Positions 1 through 7,749 of a stretch of DNA of 64,000 bases are shown piece after piece; the first letter of the stretch is position 1, and every line of letters starts with the position of its first letter. Origin of the DNA: Anammoximicrobium sp964486845 (GTDB lineage: Bacteria > Planctomycetota > Planctomycetia > Pirellulales > Pirellulaceae). Made by a program: the position numbers and the translations under genes. The notes under the pieces are model-generated. The model saw nothing but the letters and a program-made list of their open reading frames with translations. It did not search any database and was not told the origin of the DNA. Where the stretch lies: the NCBI GenBank assembly GCA_964486845.1, contig CAZAQY010000005.1, positions 1 through 64,000 of the forward strand, in the 5' to 3' direction.

Positions 1-52
1 TGGCCTCTGTTTGTGAACAAGCGGCCAATGGTAGGCTGTCCTAAAGTGCAAT

Positions 53-2299
53 TTGGAGCGGTTGGGGGAAAATATCTCCTATTTCGTCGTCGACGTGGAC
101 CGGCTCGCCGCCCAGAAACCCGAGTTGCACCGGCAGGTGATGACGGAGGTGGCGGCGCTGTTCGAGCGCGACGAGTTCGCGCCGCACGAAATCACCGAAT
201 TCCCCATTTCCCAACTCCCGGACGCCTTGAAATTCATGACGCGGGCGGCTTATCACGGCAAAATCGTGATGAACATGGAGAACGACCGCGTGCGGACACT
301 GCCGCCCCGAAACGCCACGTTCCGGCCCGACCGCACCTATTTGATTTCCGGCGGCGCCAGCGGCTTCGGACTGGAGATCGCGCGGTGGATGGCCGACCGC
401 GGCGCGCGGCGCCTGGTCTTGGTCAGTCGTAGCGGCCCCAAGACCGGCGCCGACCAGTCCGCAGTCGAAAAGATGGTGCAACGGGGCGCACAAGTCCAAG
501 TGGAAAAAATGGACGTCACCGACTTGGATGCCGTCCGCCGGCTCGTGCAACGGCTCCAGAACGAACTGCCTCCGTTGGCTGGAGTCATCCACGGTGCCGC
601 CGTGCTCGAGGATGCTTTGATTCCGGCGATGGAGATGGCACGCTTCGAACGGGTTTTCAACCCCAAAGGGCAGGGCGCCTGGAATCTGCACGAGGCGACG
701 CTCGCCGCCGGAGCCAACCTGGATTTCTTCCTGTTGCTGTCCTCCATTTCATCCGTGCTTGGTCTCGTTGGTCAACTGAATTACGCCGCCGCCAATTTCT
801 ACCAAGACGCATTAGCTCACTACCGCCGACAGCTGGGGCTGCCTGCCACCTCCGTCAATTTTGGCGTCTTGGGACAGTACGCTGGCATGTCCAAACTGGA
901 AAACGATCCGCAAGGCATCGTGGGCCTCTTGGAACATCAGGGCATGTTCGCGATGTCGCTGCGTGACGTGCTGGCGAAACTGGAAGCCGCTTTGATTCAG
1001 CAGCCCGTCCAGCGGATGGCCGCGCAGATGGACTGGCCCTGGTTCCGCATCGCCTATCCGCATCTGACCCGCGATGCGAGGTTCATCGAGTTGATGGGCG
1101 ACGAGGCCTTGGCACGTGCCTTCCGCCGCAAGGGTACCGGCCTGCGGGCAGATTTGGCCGAAATCAAGCCCGACGAGCGCGCGGGACGGTTGCAGCAGGA
1201 GTTGACGGGCAAACTCGCACGGATCCTGGACGCCGCCCCGGAGAAACTCGATTGCTCGATTTCCATCGACACGCTCGGCCTGGATTCCCTGATGCTGACC
1301 GAATTGCGGGCCTGGATCGCGCGCATGCTGGACATCAACATTCCGCTGATCAAGTTGCTCAAGGGGCCGAGTATCGCAAGCCTGGCGGAGGCGCTGCTTG
1401 CGCAGCTGGAGGACGGCAGCGGCACCGCCAAGATGGCGGCCGTGAAGGACGCCTCTCGCAGCTCAGCGATGTTTACCCTGGCGGACTTGGACGGCATTCG
1501 CATCCTGAGCCCCTGGCTGATTCGTGGTCGCGGCGACCCGGACGCTCCCTTCCGCTTGATTTGTTTCCATTCGATGGGCGTCGGGGCCTCGCTGTTCACG
1601 AGTTTCTTGCTCAGCCCCCCCAACGACTTCGATATTCTCGCCGTGCAGACGCCTGGGCGCGAGAACCGCAACTCCGAGCCGACGGTAGAAAGCATTGACG
1701 AGTTGGCCGAGCAAATCGTGCCACAATTGCTGCCGCTTTTCGATCGACCTGTGGTGGTTTGGGGGCACAGCTACGGCGGCATCGTGGCGAACGAGGTGGT
1801 TCGTCGCCTGCGTGAAGGCGATGATCTCGAACCCGCGCATTTCGTGGTGACGGGCACCGTAGCACCGCATTTGGTCCACATGTGGCAGAAGCGTGAAGTT
1901 CTGCTGAAAGCCATGGTCGCGGACAACAGTCCAGAATATCTCATTTCTTTGTCCCGTTATGTGGATGACCCGGAATTCCTGAAGGCTATCTTGCCTGGCA
2001 TGCGACGCGATTTTCCCTTGTTGAGGAGTTATCGCTATGCGGCCGTTGCTCCGCTGAATTGCTCGATCACCGCAATAGCGGCCCGCCAAGATGATTTTGT
2101 GTACAGCGACGAAATCCGTGAGTGGGCTCGACATACGCGTGGCAGCTTCAAACTCATCGAAGTTGACGGCGACCACTGGTTTCTGAATCGAAACCGCGAA
2201 CGAATCACGGCGGTCTTCCACGATATCGCTGCCGAGTTCGAGGGAGCGGCCGCCGGACGCCTCGGTTGGCCAGCCGCCATCGCATCGGCGTGCCGCTAG
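53..2299 (+). CDS. Type I polyketide synthase C-terminal part (KR-ACP-TE), 5'-truncated
   Basis: This encodes the last modules of an iterative or modular type I polyketide synthase. Residues 1-75 match the tail of an enoylreductase/MDR domain (FPISQLPDALKFM). A ketoreductase follows at about 95-300, with the NADP-binding GGASGFGLEIA and catalytic region LSSISS...NYAAAN (Tyr244, Asn248). The acyl carrier protein lies at about 385-455, with phosphopantetheine Ser412 in GLDSLM. The thioesterase lies at about 500-735, with nucleophile Ser573 in GHSYGG and a His in DGDHWF. KS, AT and DH domains are absent. The frame has stops at 14-16 and 32-34, and the only upstream start is TTG at 53, so the visible gene looks beheaded by deletion, frameshift or rearrangement. 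It could still be translated as a KR-ACP-TE protein, but nothing here shows that. The domain calls are secure; the intactness is not. Confidence 0.85.
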   Translation: MERLGENISYFVVDVDRLAAQKPELHRQVMTEVAALFERDEFAPHEITEFPISQLPDALKFMTRAAYHGKIVMNMENDRVRTLPPRNATFRPDRTYLISGGASGFGLEIARWMADRGARRLVLVSRSGPKTGADQSAVEKMVQRGAQVQVEKMDVTDLDAVRRLVQRLQNELPPLAGVIHGAAVLEDALIPAMEMARFERVFNPKGQGAWNLHEATLAAGANLDFFLLLSSISSVLGLVGQLNYAAANFYQDALAHYRRQLGLPATSVNFGVLGQYAGMSKLENDPQGIVGLLEHQGMFAMSLRDVLAKLEAALIQQPVQRMAAQMDWPWFRIAYPHLTRDARFIELMGDEALARAFRRKGTGLRADLAEIKPDERAGRLQQELTGKLARILDAAPEKLDCSISIDTLGLDSLMLTELRAWIARMLDINIPLIKLLKGPSIASLAEALLAQLEDGSGTAKMAAVKDASRSSAMFTLADLDGIRILSPWLIRGRGDPDAPFRLICFHSMGVGASLFTSFLLSPPNDFDILAVQTPGRENRNSEPTVESIDELAEQIVPQLLPLFDRPVVVWGHSYGGIVANEVVRRLREGDDLEPAHFVVTGTVAPHLVHMWQKREVLLKAMVADNSPEYLISLSRYVDDPEFLKAILPGMRRDFPLLRSYRYAAVAPLNCSITAIAARQDDFVYSDEIREWARHTRGSFKLIEVDGDHWFLNRNRERITAVFHDIAAEFEGAAAGRLGWPAAIASACR

Positions 2300-2395
2300 G
2301 GGAGATTCCACGCTCATGGTCACCAAGTCATTCATCTGCGCGAATGGTCATCGTTGGTTCCGGAAAAATGCGGCGCAACCCGCAGCGAGGTGCGC

Positions 2396-5300
2396 ATGAC
2401 GACGGCTTCCAGCAGTCACGCCGTGGATGTCGATCGCGCCAAGGTGTCGGTGGAAGGGCGACTGATCCACCGTCGCTATCGAGTGCTGTGTCTTCTCAAC
2501 AACGGCGATGTCGCGAGAACCCTGTTGGCTTCCGATGTGGACCAGGAGACCACGGTGGTGATCAAGATCGCGGCGGCGGCATCGTTCTCCGCCTCGGCGC
2601 GGATGCGGCTCGAACACGAAGCTCACGTGCTTTCGCAAATCAAGCATGGCTCGTTCGCGCCTCTGCTCGAATACGGTTTCGAGGACAATCAGGTCTACCT
2701 GGTCATGCCCTTCATTCCGGGCATCACGCTGCAGGCCAGGCTGCGGCAGGGACCGCTGTCTGTCATGGACGCGCTCACCGTTGGCCGCGCCTTGTTGACG
2801 GGGTTGCGCGTGACGCACGACCGGGACATCCTGCACCGCAACATCAAACCGTCCAATGTGATCTTGAACCAACATGGACCTCTGCTCGAAGCCACACTCG
2901 TGGATTTCGGCTTGATTCACGCCTCCGAGCTGGATACGGGCATTCGGGATCAGTGGCTCGATACCGCACAATACTCGTCACCCGAGGGAGCGGGTCTGCT
3001 GGACCAGGAAGTTACGCCGTGCTCCGACTTGTACTCGGTGGGAATCGTCCTCTTCGAGTGCCTGGCCGGACGCCCGCCTTTTCACGGGCGCAACGTGGGG
3101 GAAGTGTTGCGCCAGCACTTGACCATGCGGCCTCCCGAATTGAGAAGCCTGGGGCTGGCGGTGCCGCAAGCGCTGGATGAAGTCATCCAGCGGCTGCTGC
3201 GCAAGGATCCTCGGGACCGCTATCAATCGGCGGAGGCCGTCGGGGCTGACCTTGGGGTCATCGCCGAAGCCGTGCAGCGAGGCGAGTCGGAGCCAACGCT
3301 TGTCGTGGGCCTGCACGATCGGCGCCGCACGCTGACCGAGCCAGCGTTTGTCGGTCGCGGGCAGGAACTGGCGGCACTCCATGCGCAGTTGGCGCAGACG
3401 CGGGCGGGTCAGCGCGGCCTCGTGCTCTTGGAAGCAGAATCTGGCGGTGGCAAGAGCCGGTTGCTCGCGGAATTTGCACAGCGCAGCGCTCAGCAGGGGA
3501 CTTGGGTCCTGCGCGGACAAGGCGTGGACCAGACGGCTCAACGTCCCTTTCAACTACTTGCTGGGGTGGCAGACGCGTTGCTTGCGACAGCACGATTGGA
3601 ACCTGGCTTTGCGGAAAAGATCCGTATCGGATTGGGAAATCAACAGGAGGCTGTGGTTTCTGCTTTGCCACAACTTGGGACTCTATTCGGCGCAACGGCG
3701 ATCGCTCCGTTGGGGCCTGAGAAATTTGCGGAAGCACGCAGCGTTCAAGCGCTGACTGCGCTCCTGGATGCCCTGGGCGCCACGGGCCGGCCGGCGCTCG
3801 TTCTGCTGGATGACTGCCAGTGGGCCGACCAGTTGACGGTCCAAGTGCTCAGCAACTGGCGGCGCCGACAGGCAGCCGCCGAGTGTCCAGTTCTCTTGGT
3901 TGTCGCCTTTCGGTCGGAGGAAGTGCCCGCCAGCCATCCGCTGCGAGCCGTGGGCTCGACGGAGCACTTGACGCTTCCCGCGTTCCCCGCGTCCAACATT
4001 CGCAAGCTCGTGGAATCGATGGCAGGTCCCTTGCCGGACGAAGCGGTGGATGTGATCGAACGCCTGGCGGAGGGGAGCCCGTTCATGGCGGCGGCGGCTC
4101 TTCGCGGGCTGGTGGAATCGGGCGCGCTGGTGTCGGTCTCAACGGGATGGCGGGCCGAGCCTCTGGCCCTGGCGGACGTGCAGTCCTCACGGCACGCCGC
4201 CGCGTTGCTCGCCCGCCGCATCGAACTGTTGCCGGAGACGAGCACGAAGCTGCTTTCGGTGGGCGCGGTCCTCGGCAAAGAGTTTGATTTGTTCACCGCA
4301 TCGAAGCTGGCGCGGCAGACTTCGGCGCAGGCGATGTCGGCCTTGCACGAAGCGCAACAGCGGCACATCGTCTGGTCCAAGTCGACAGATAGCCGCTGCG
4401 CATTTATTCACGACAAACTCCGCGAGACCTTGCTTCATCGTTTGCCCGAAAACGATCGCCGGGAACTGCACCTCCGCGCCGCAATCGATCTGGAAACCGA
4501 GGCTCCCGATCGCGTCTATGATTTGGCCCATCATTTCGACGAGGCGGGAGAAAGCCAACGTGCGTTATTGTATGCTCTGGCAGCTGCGGAGGACGCCCGG
4601 AGCCACCATTGGCTGGAGCTTGCCGAGAAGCAGTACCGCATTGCGGAACGCGGCGTTGCCACAGACCCGGCAATCCGTTACAGAATTGCCGAAGGCTTAG
4701 GCGATGTCCTCATGTTGCGTGGCCGGTATGCCGAAGCCGCGTGCTATACCAAGACGGCTCGCGAGCTAGCGGTGGGAGACGTGGCCCAGGCCCGGATCGA
4801 GGGCAAACTAGGAGAACTCGCCTTCAAACACGGCGACATGGGGACGGCGATCGAAGCGATTGAACGCGCACTGGAATTGCTCGGTCACAAAGTGCCGCAA
4901 TGGTCTCTGGCATTTCTGACCAAGGCTCTTTGGGAGGTGTTCGTCCAAGTTATTCACTCGACGTTGCCGTCTCTCTTTGTGGGCCGGCCAAAACAGCGGA
5001 GCCGGCCGCGCCCGCCAAGCCGGCCACGCTGTCCCTGGTCGATCGGTTCGACACCGTGCTCGATGCCGGCCGCCGCATTGCCTCCGCCTTGTCGCGCGAC
5101 GTCATCTTCCAGGAAGTGCGCGACGCCGCCCAGCGGTTGTTGCGCGGCGAGCGCTGCCTGTTGCTCCAACTCCGGGAGGATGCTGCCGGCGAAGAACTCA
5201 CCATGGTTGCCGGTGACCTCGAAACGGAATACAGCCGCGGTATGGCCGACCGCGCTCTGGCCACGGGCCGGGTCGTCGTTTTCTCCGAAGGCGAGGCGGA

Positions 5301-5509
5301 AGAGGAGGGCGCCTTGCTCGCCGGTGTCCGCTCGGCGCTGTGCGCGCCGCTGTTCGTGCGCAACAAGCCGGTGGGCTGCTTCTACGTCGATCACCGCCAC
5401 GTCAGCGGGCTGTTCGGCGAGGATGAAGAACGGCTGGCCGAGTTCATCGCCACGATTGCCGGCGCCGCCCTGGAAAACGCCGAGGGATTTGCCGAGTTGC
5501 AGCGGCTGA
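2396..5509 (+). CDS. Ser/Thr kinase-like + AAA ATPase N-terminal half of a multidomain signalling protein (frame-broken)
   Basis: ATG 2396 was chosen because the kinase fold starts soon after it; a TTG at 2354 is also possible. Residues 25-290 form an Hanks-type kinase-like domain. The VIK lysine is present (Lys57), as is DFG (170-172), but the catalytic-loop HRD is HRN (Asn149), which predicts weak or no phosphotransfer. Residues about 315-600 form an AAA/STAND-type ATPase with Walker A ESGGGKSR (350-355) and Walker B LVLLDDCQWAD. An alpha-helical, TPR-like region follows. Up to about nucleotide 4990 (residue 865, LFVGRPK) the protein resembles known kinase/ATPase/histidine-kinase fusions. 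Beyond that the frame is Arg/Pro/Cys-rich and is only a shadow of the next gene. The biological product therefore probably continues in the next frame, or ends as a truncated protein. The PKS fragment ends 97 nt upstream on the same strand. Confidence 0.8.
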   Translation: MTTASSSHAVDVDRAKVSVEGRLIHRRYRVLCLLNNGDVARTLLASDVDQETTVVIKIAAAASFSASARMRLEHEAHVLSQIKHGSFAPLLEYGFEDNQVYLVMPFIPGITLQARLRQGPLSVMDALTVGRALLTGLRVTHDRDILHRNIKPSNVILNQHGPLLEATLVDFGLIHASELDTGIRDQWLDTAQYSSPEGAGLLDQEVTPCSDLYSVGIVLFECLAGRPPFHGRNVGEVLRQHLTMRPPELRSLGLAVPQALDEVIQRLLRKDPRDRYQSAEAVGADLGVIAEAVQRGESEPTLVVGLHDRRRTLTEPAFVGRGQELAALHAQLAQTRAGQRGLVLLEAESGGGKSRLLAEFAQRSAQQGTWVLRGQGVDQTAQRPFQLLAGVADALLATARLEPGFAEKIRIGLGNQQEAVVSALPQLGTLFGATAIAPLGPEKFAEARSVQALTALLDALGATGRPALVLLDDCQWADQLTVQVLSNWRRRQAAAECPVLLVVAFRSEEVPASHPLRAVGSTEHLTLPAFPASNIRKLVESMAGPLPDEAVDVIERLAEGSPFMAAAALRGLVESGALVSVSTGWRAEPLALADVQSSRHAAALLARRIELLPETSTKLLSVGAVLGKEFDLFTASKLARQTSAQAMSALHEAQQRHIVWSKSTDSRCAFIHDKLRETLLHRLPENDRRELHLRAAIDLETEAPDRVYDLAHHFDEAGESQRALLYALAAAEDARSHHWLELAEKQYRIAERGVATDPAIRYRIAEGLGDVLMLRGRYAEAACYTKTARELAVGDVAQARIEGKLGELAFKHGDMGTAIEAIERALELLGHKVPQWSLAFLTKALWEVFVQVIHSTLPSLFVGRPKQRSRPRPPSRPRCPWSIGSTPCSMPAAALPPPCRATSSSRKCATPPSGCCAASAACCSNSGRMLPAKNSPWLPVTSKRNTAAVWPTALWPRAGSSFSPKARRKRRAPCSPVSARRCARRCSCATSRWAASTSITATSAGCSARMKNGWPSSSPRLPAPPWKTPRDLPSCSG

Positions 5510-7611
5510 ACGAGACCTTGGAGCAGCGCGTCGCGGAACGGACCGCTGCCGCGGAGGCCCGCGCACGCGAACTGGCCGTTTCCAACGCCGAATTGCAGCG
5601 GACCGCCGCCGAACTCCGCCGCAGCCAGGATGAACTGCGGGTGGCGAAAGAAGCCGCCGAGAAGGCCAACCGGGCCAAGAGCGATTTCCTGGCCAACATG
5701 AGCCACGAAATCCGCACCCCCATGAACGGCGTCATGGGCATGACGGAACTGGCCCTGGAAACCGCGCTCACGGACCAGCAGCGCGAGTACTTGAACATGG
5801 TCATGCAATCGGCCGACGCGCTGCTGCGACTGCTGAACGACATCCTTGACGTCTCCAAGGTGGAAGCCGGCAAGCTGGAGTTGGAGACGATCGAGTTCTC
5901 GCTCCGCGACCTCCTGGGGGACGCCATGCTGGCCTTTGGGTTGCAGGCGGATGAGAAGGGAGTGGAACTGACTTATCTCGTGCCCCCGGACGTGCCGGAC
6001 ACCCTCGTCGGCGACCCGGGACGGCTCCGCCAAATCATCATCAACCTGGTGGGCAATGCGCTCAAGTTCATCGAGCGGGGCGAAGTCGTCGTCGTGGTTA
6101 TCCTGGAAGCGCGGGAAGAATCGCAGGTCGATTTGCACTTCGTGGTCAGTGACACCGGAATCGGAATTCCTCCCGAAAAACAGCAGCAGATCTTCGAAGC
6201 GTTCAGCCAGGCCGACAGTTCGACCACACGCCGTTACGGCGGCACCGGCCTGGGGCTGACGATCTCCATGCAGTTGGTCAAGCTCATGGGCGGGAGCATC
6301 TGGGTCGAAAGCGAGGTCGGCAAGGGAAGCGCATTCCATTTCACCGCGCATTTCGGCATCGCCCAAGGGGCGCCGCCGGACGCCTGGATCAACCCCGAAG
6401 ACCTGGCGGGAGTGCCCGTTCTGGTCGTGGATGACAACCGCACCAACCGGCGCATTCTCCAAGACCTGCTCTCGAACTGGGGGATGCAGCCCAGTCTGGC
6501 GGAAGGTGGAGCGGCTGCGCTGGCGCAGTTGGAAGCTGCTGCAGCCAGCGGCACGCCCTTTCGCGTGGCCCTGTTGGACGTCCTGATGCCCGACATGGAT
6601 GGTTTCATGCTCGCGGAACGCCTCCGGCAGCACCCGCTTCTGCAGAACTGTGGCTTGATCATGCTCTCCTCGGCGGGGCAAACGGAGAACTGGGCGCGAT
6701 GCCGGGAGTTGGGCATTGCCCGGTACCTGATCAAACCGGTCAAGCAATCCGACTTGCGCGATTCGATCGTGCGCGTCCTGGGCACCCAAGAAGAGCCGGT
6801 CGGTGCGACCGGAGCGGCCCCGCCCCAGGCCGCTGAAACCCGGCGGTCCCTGCGCATCCTGCTGGCCGAGGACGGGCTGGTCAACCAGCGGGTGGCGCGC
6901 GAGTTCCTGGAGAGGCGCGGGCACGCGGTGGTGGTGGCCAACAACGGCCGCGAGGCGGTCGAGGCGGTCGATCGCGAGGCGTTCGATCTCGTGCTGATGG
7001 ACGTGCAGATGCCGGAAATGGACGGCTTCGAGGCGACCAAGGTCATTCGTCGAAAGGAGCGGGCCACGGGCAGCCACATTCCGATCATCGCGATGACGGC
7101 ACGTGCGTTCAAGGAAGACCGCGAGCGTTGCCTGGATTCAGGAATGGATGCCTATTTGGCCAAACCGATCCGCCCCTCAGCTCTGTATGAAATCATCGAA
7201 TCTACGGTTGTTTCATCGAAAGTGGATCACCCGTCCCCGGCTGTTCCTTCGAAAGCCGGCCAGGAACCCGTCTCGGCCGAACCGGCCATGGACCGGAACG
7301 TCGCCTTGGAACTGCTCGGCGGCAGGGAAGAGCTGTTCGGAGAATTGACAGCGATCTTCTTCGAGGAAACGGGCAAACTCATGCCGGCGCTGCGCACCGC
7401 CGTCCAGCAGCAGAACATCGCCGAGGTGCGGCGTTTGGCCCATACGATCAAGGGTGCCGCGAGTCACTTTGCCGCCCCCGCCGCCGTGGCGGCCGCACTG
7501 CGGCTGGAAACCATGGGCCGAGACGGCGACCTTGCCGGCGCGGACGAAGCTTGTGCCCGTCTGGAGCGCGAGGTCGAACGCCTCAAGCACGCGCTGGCGG
7601 ACTTTGCTTAG
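4900..7611 (+). CDS. GAF-hybrid histidine kinase with two receivers and HPt (C-terminal half of the split signalling protein)
   Basis: The real homology begins about nucleotide 4990; the first ~30 residues overlap the previous gene in another frame. The domains are: GAF at about 45-195 (LSLVDRFDTVLDAGRRIASA), coiled coil at 200-255, HisKA with His269 in MSHEIRTP, and HATPase at about 365-490 (N, G1 and G2 boxes: NLVGNALKF, DTGIGIP, GTGLGL). Receiver 1 has Asp560 (LLDVLMPDMDG), receiver 2 has Asp701 (LMDVQMPEMDG), and the C-terminal HPt has His848 (AHTIKGAASH). All phosphorelay residues are present. In homologous planctomycete, cyanobacterial and proteobacterial proteins this half is fused to a Ser/Thr kinase-ATPase and a long TPR linker. 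Here the linker seems largely missing and the frame changes by -1. No membrane segment is visible, so the protein is probably cytoplasmic. The stop TAG (7609-7611) touches an inverted repeat. Confidence 0.9.
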   Translation: MVSGISDQGSLGGVRPSYSLDVAVSLCGPAKTAEPAAPAKPATLSLVDRFDTVLDAGRRIASALSRDVIFQEVRDAAQRLLRGERCLLLQLREDAAGEELTMVAGDLETEYSRGMADRALATGRVVVFSEGEAEEEGALLAGVRSALCAPLFVRNKPVGCFYVDHRHVSGLFGEDEERLAEFIATIAGAALENAEGFAELQRLNETLEQRVAERTAAAEARARELAVSNAELQRTAAELRRSQDELRVAKEAAEKANRAKSDFLANMSHEIRTPMNGVMGMTELALETALTDQQREYLNMVMQSADALLRLLNDILDVSKVEAGKLELETIEFSLRDLLGDAMLAFGLQADEKGVELTYLVPPDVPDTLVGDPGRLRQIIINLVGNALKFIERGEVVVVVILEAREESQVDLHFVVSDTGIGIPPEKQQQIFEAFSQADSSTTRRYGGTGLGLTISMQLVKLMGGSIWVESEVGKGSAFHFTAHFGIAQGAPPDAWINPEDLAGVPVLVVDDNRTNRRILQDLLSNWGMQPSLAEGGAAALAQLEAAAASGTPFRVALLDVLMPDMDGFMLAERLRQHPLLQNCGLIMLSSAGQTENWARCRELGIARYLIKPVKQSDLRDSIVRVLGTQEEPVGATGAAPPQAAETRRSLRILLAEDGLVNQRVAREFLERRGHAVVVANNGREAVEAVDREAFDLVLMDVQMPEMDGFEATKVIRRKERATGSHIPIIAMTARAFKEDRERCLDSGMDAYLAKPIRPSALYEIIESTVVSSKVDHPSPAVPSKAGQEPVSAEPAMDRNVALELLGGREELFGELTAIFFEETGKLMPALRTAVQQQNIAEVRRLAHTIKGAASHFAAPAAVAAALRLETMGRDGDLAGADEACARLEREVERLKHALADFA

Positions 7612-7708
7612 GATCGGCGAATCAATAACTGTCCAGTTCTTGTTGGCGATCATCACGCGGAGCGTGATGGCTACTTTGAAATCGCGACAGTTATTGATTC
7701 GCCGATCC
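7611..7708. mobile_element. 98-bp MITE-like element with perfect 23-bp terminal inverted repeats
   Basis: The left arm 7611-7633 starts GGATCGGCGAATCAATAACT and the right arm 7686-7708 is its exact reverse complement. The 52-bp interior contains, in reverse orientation, one copy of the dispersed palindrome CATCACGCTCCGCGTGATG. The element starts on the last base of the histidine-kinase stop codon and ends 41 bp from the 3' end of the convergent gene. It has no coding capacity. A non-autonomous transposable element is one reading; a bidirectional terminator-like hairpin is another. Confidence 0.6.
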
Positions 7709-7749
7709 CTAGAGCTGGGCCGCCATTTCAGCGCCGCGGCGGTGCGGGG

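Noticed and set aside
4984..4999. Canonical -1 programmed frameshift heptamer at the kinase break
   Set aside because: The sequence CGG CCA AAA CAG has an A4 run but not the X-XXY-YYZ heptamer, and the missing linker fits deletion better.
4954..7077. Long minus-strand open frame opposite the histidine kinase
   Set aside because: It is a shadow of the strongly supported plus-strand domains; its composition is His/Gln/Arg-rich with no recognised motif.
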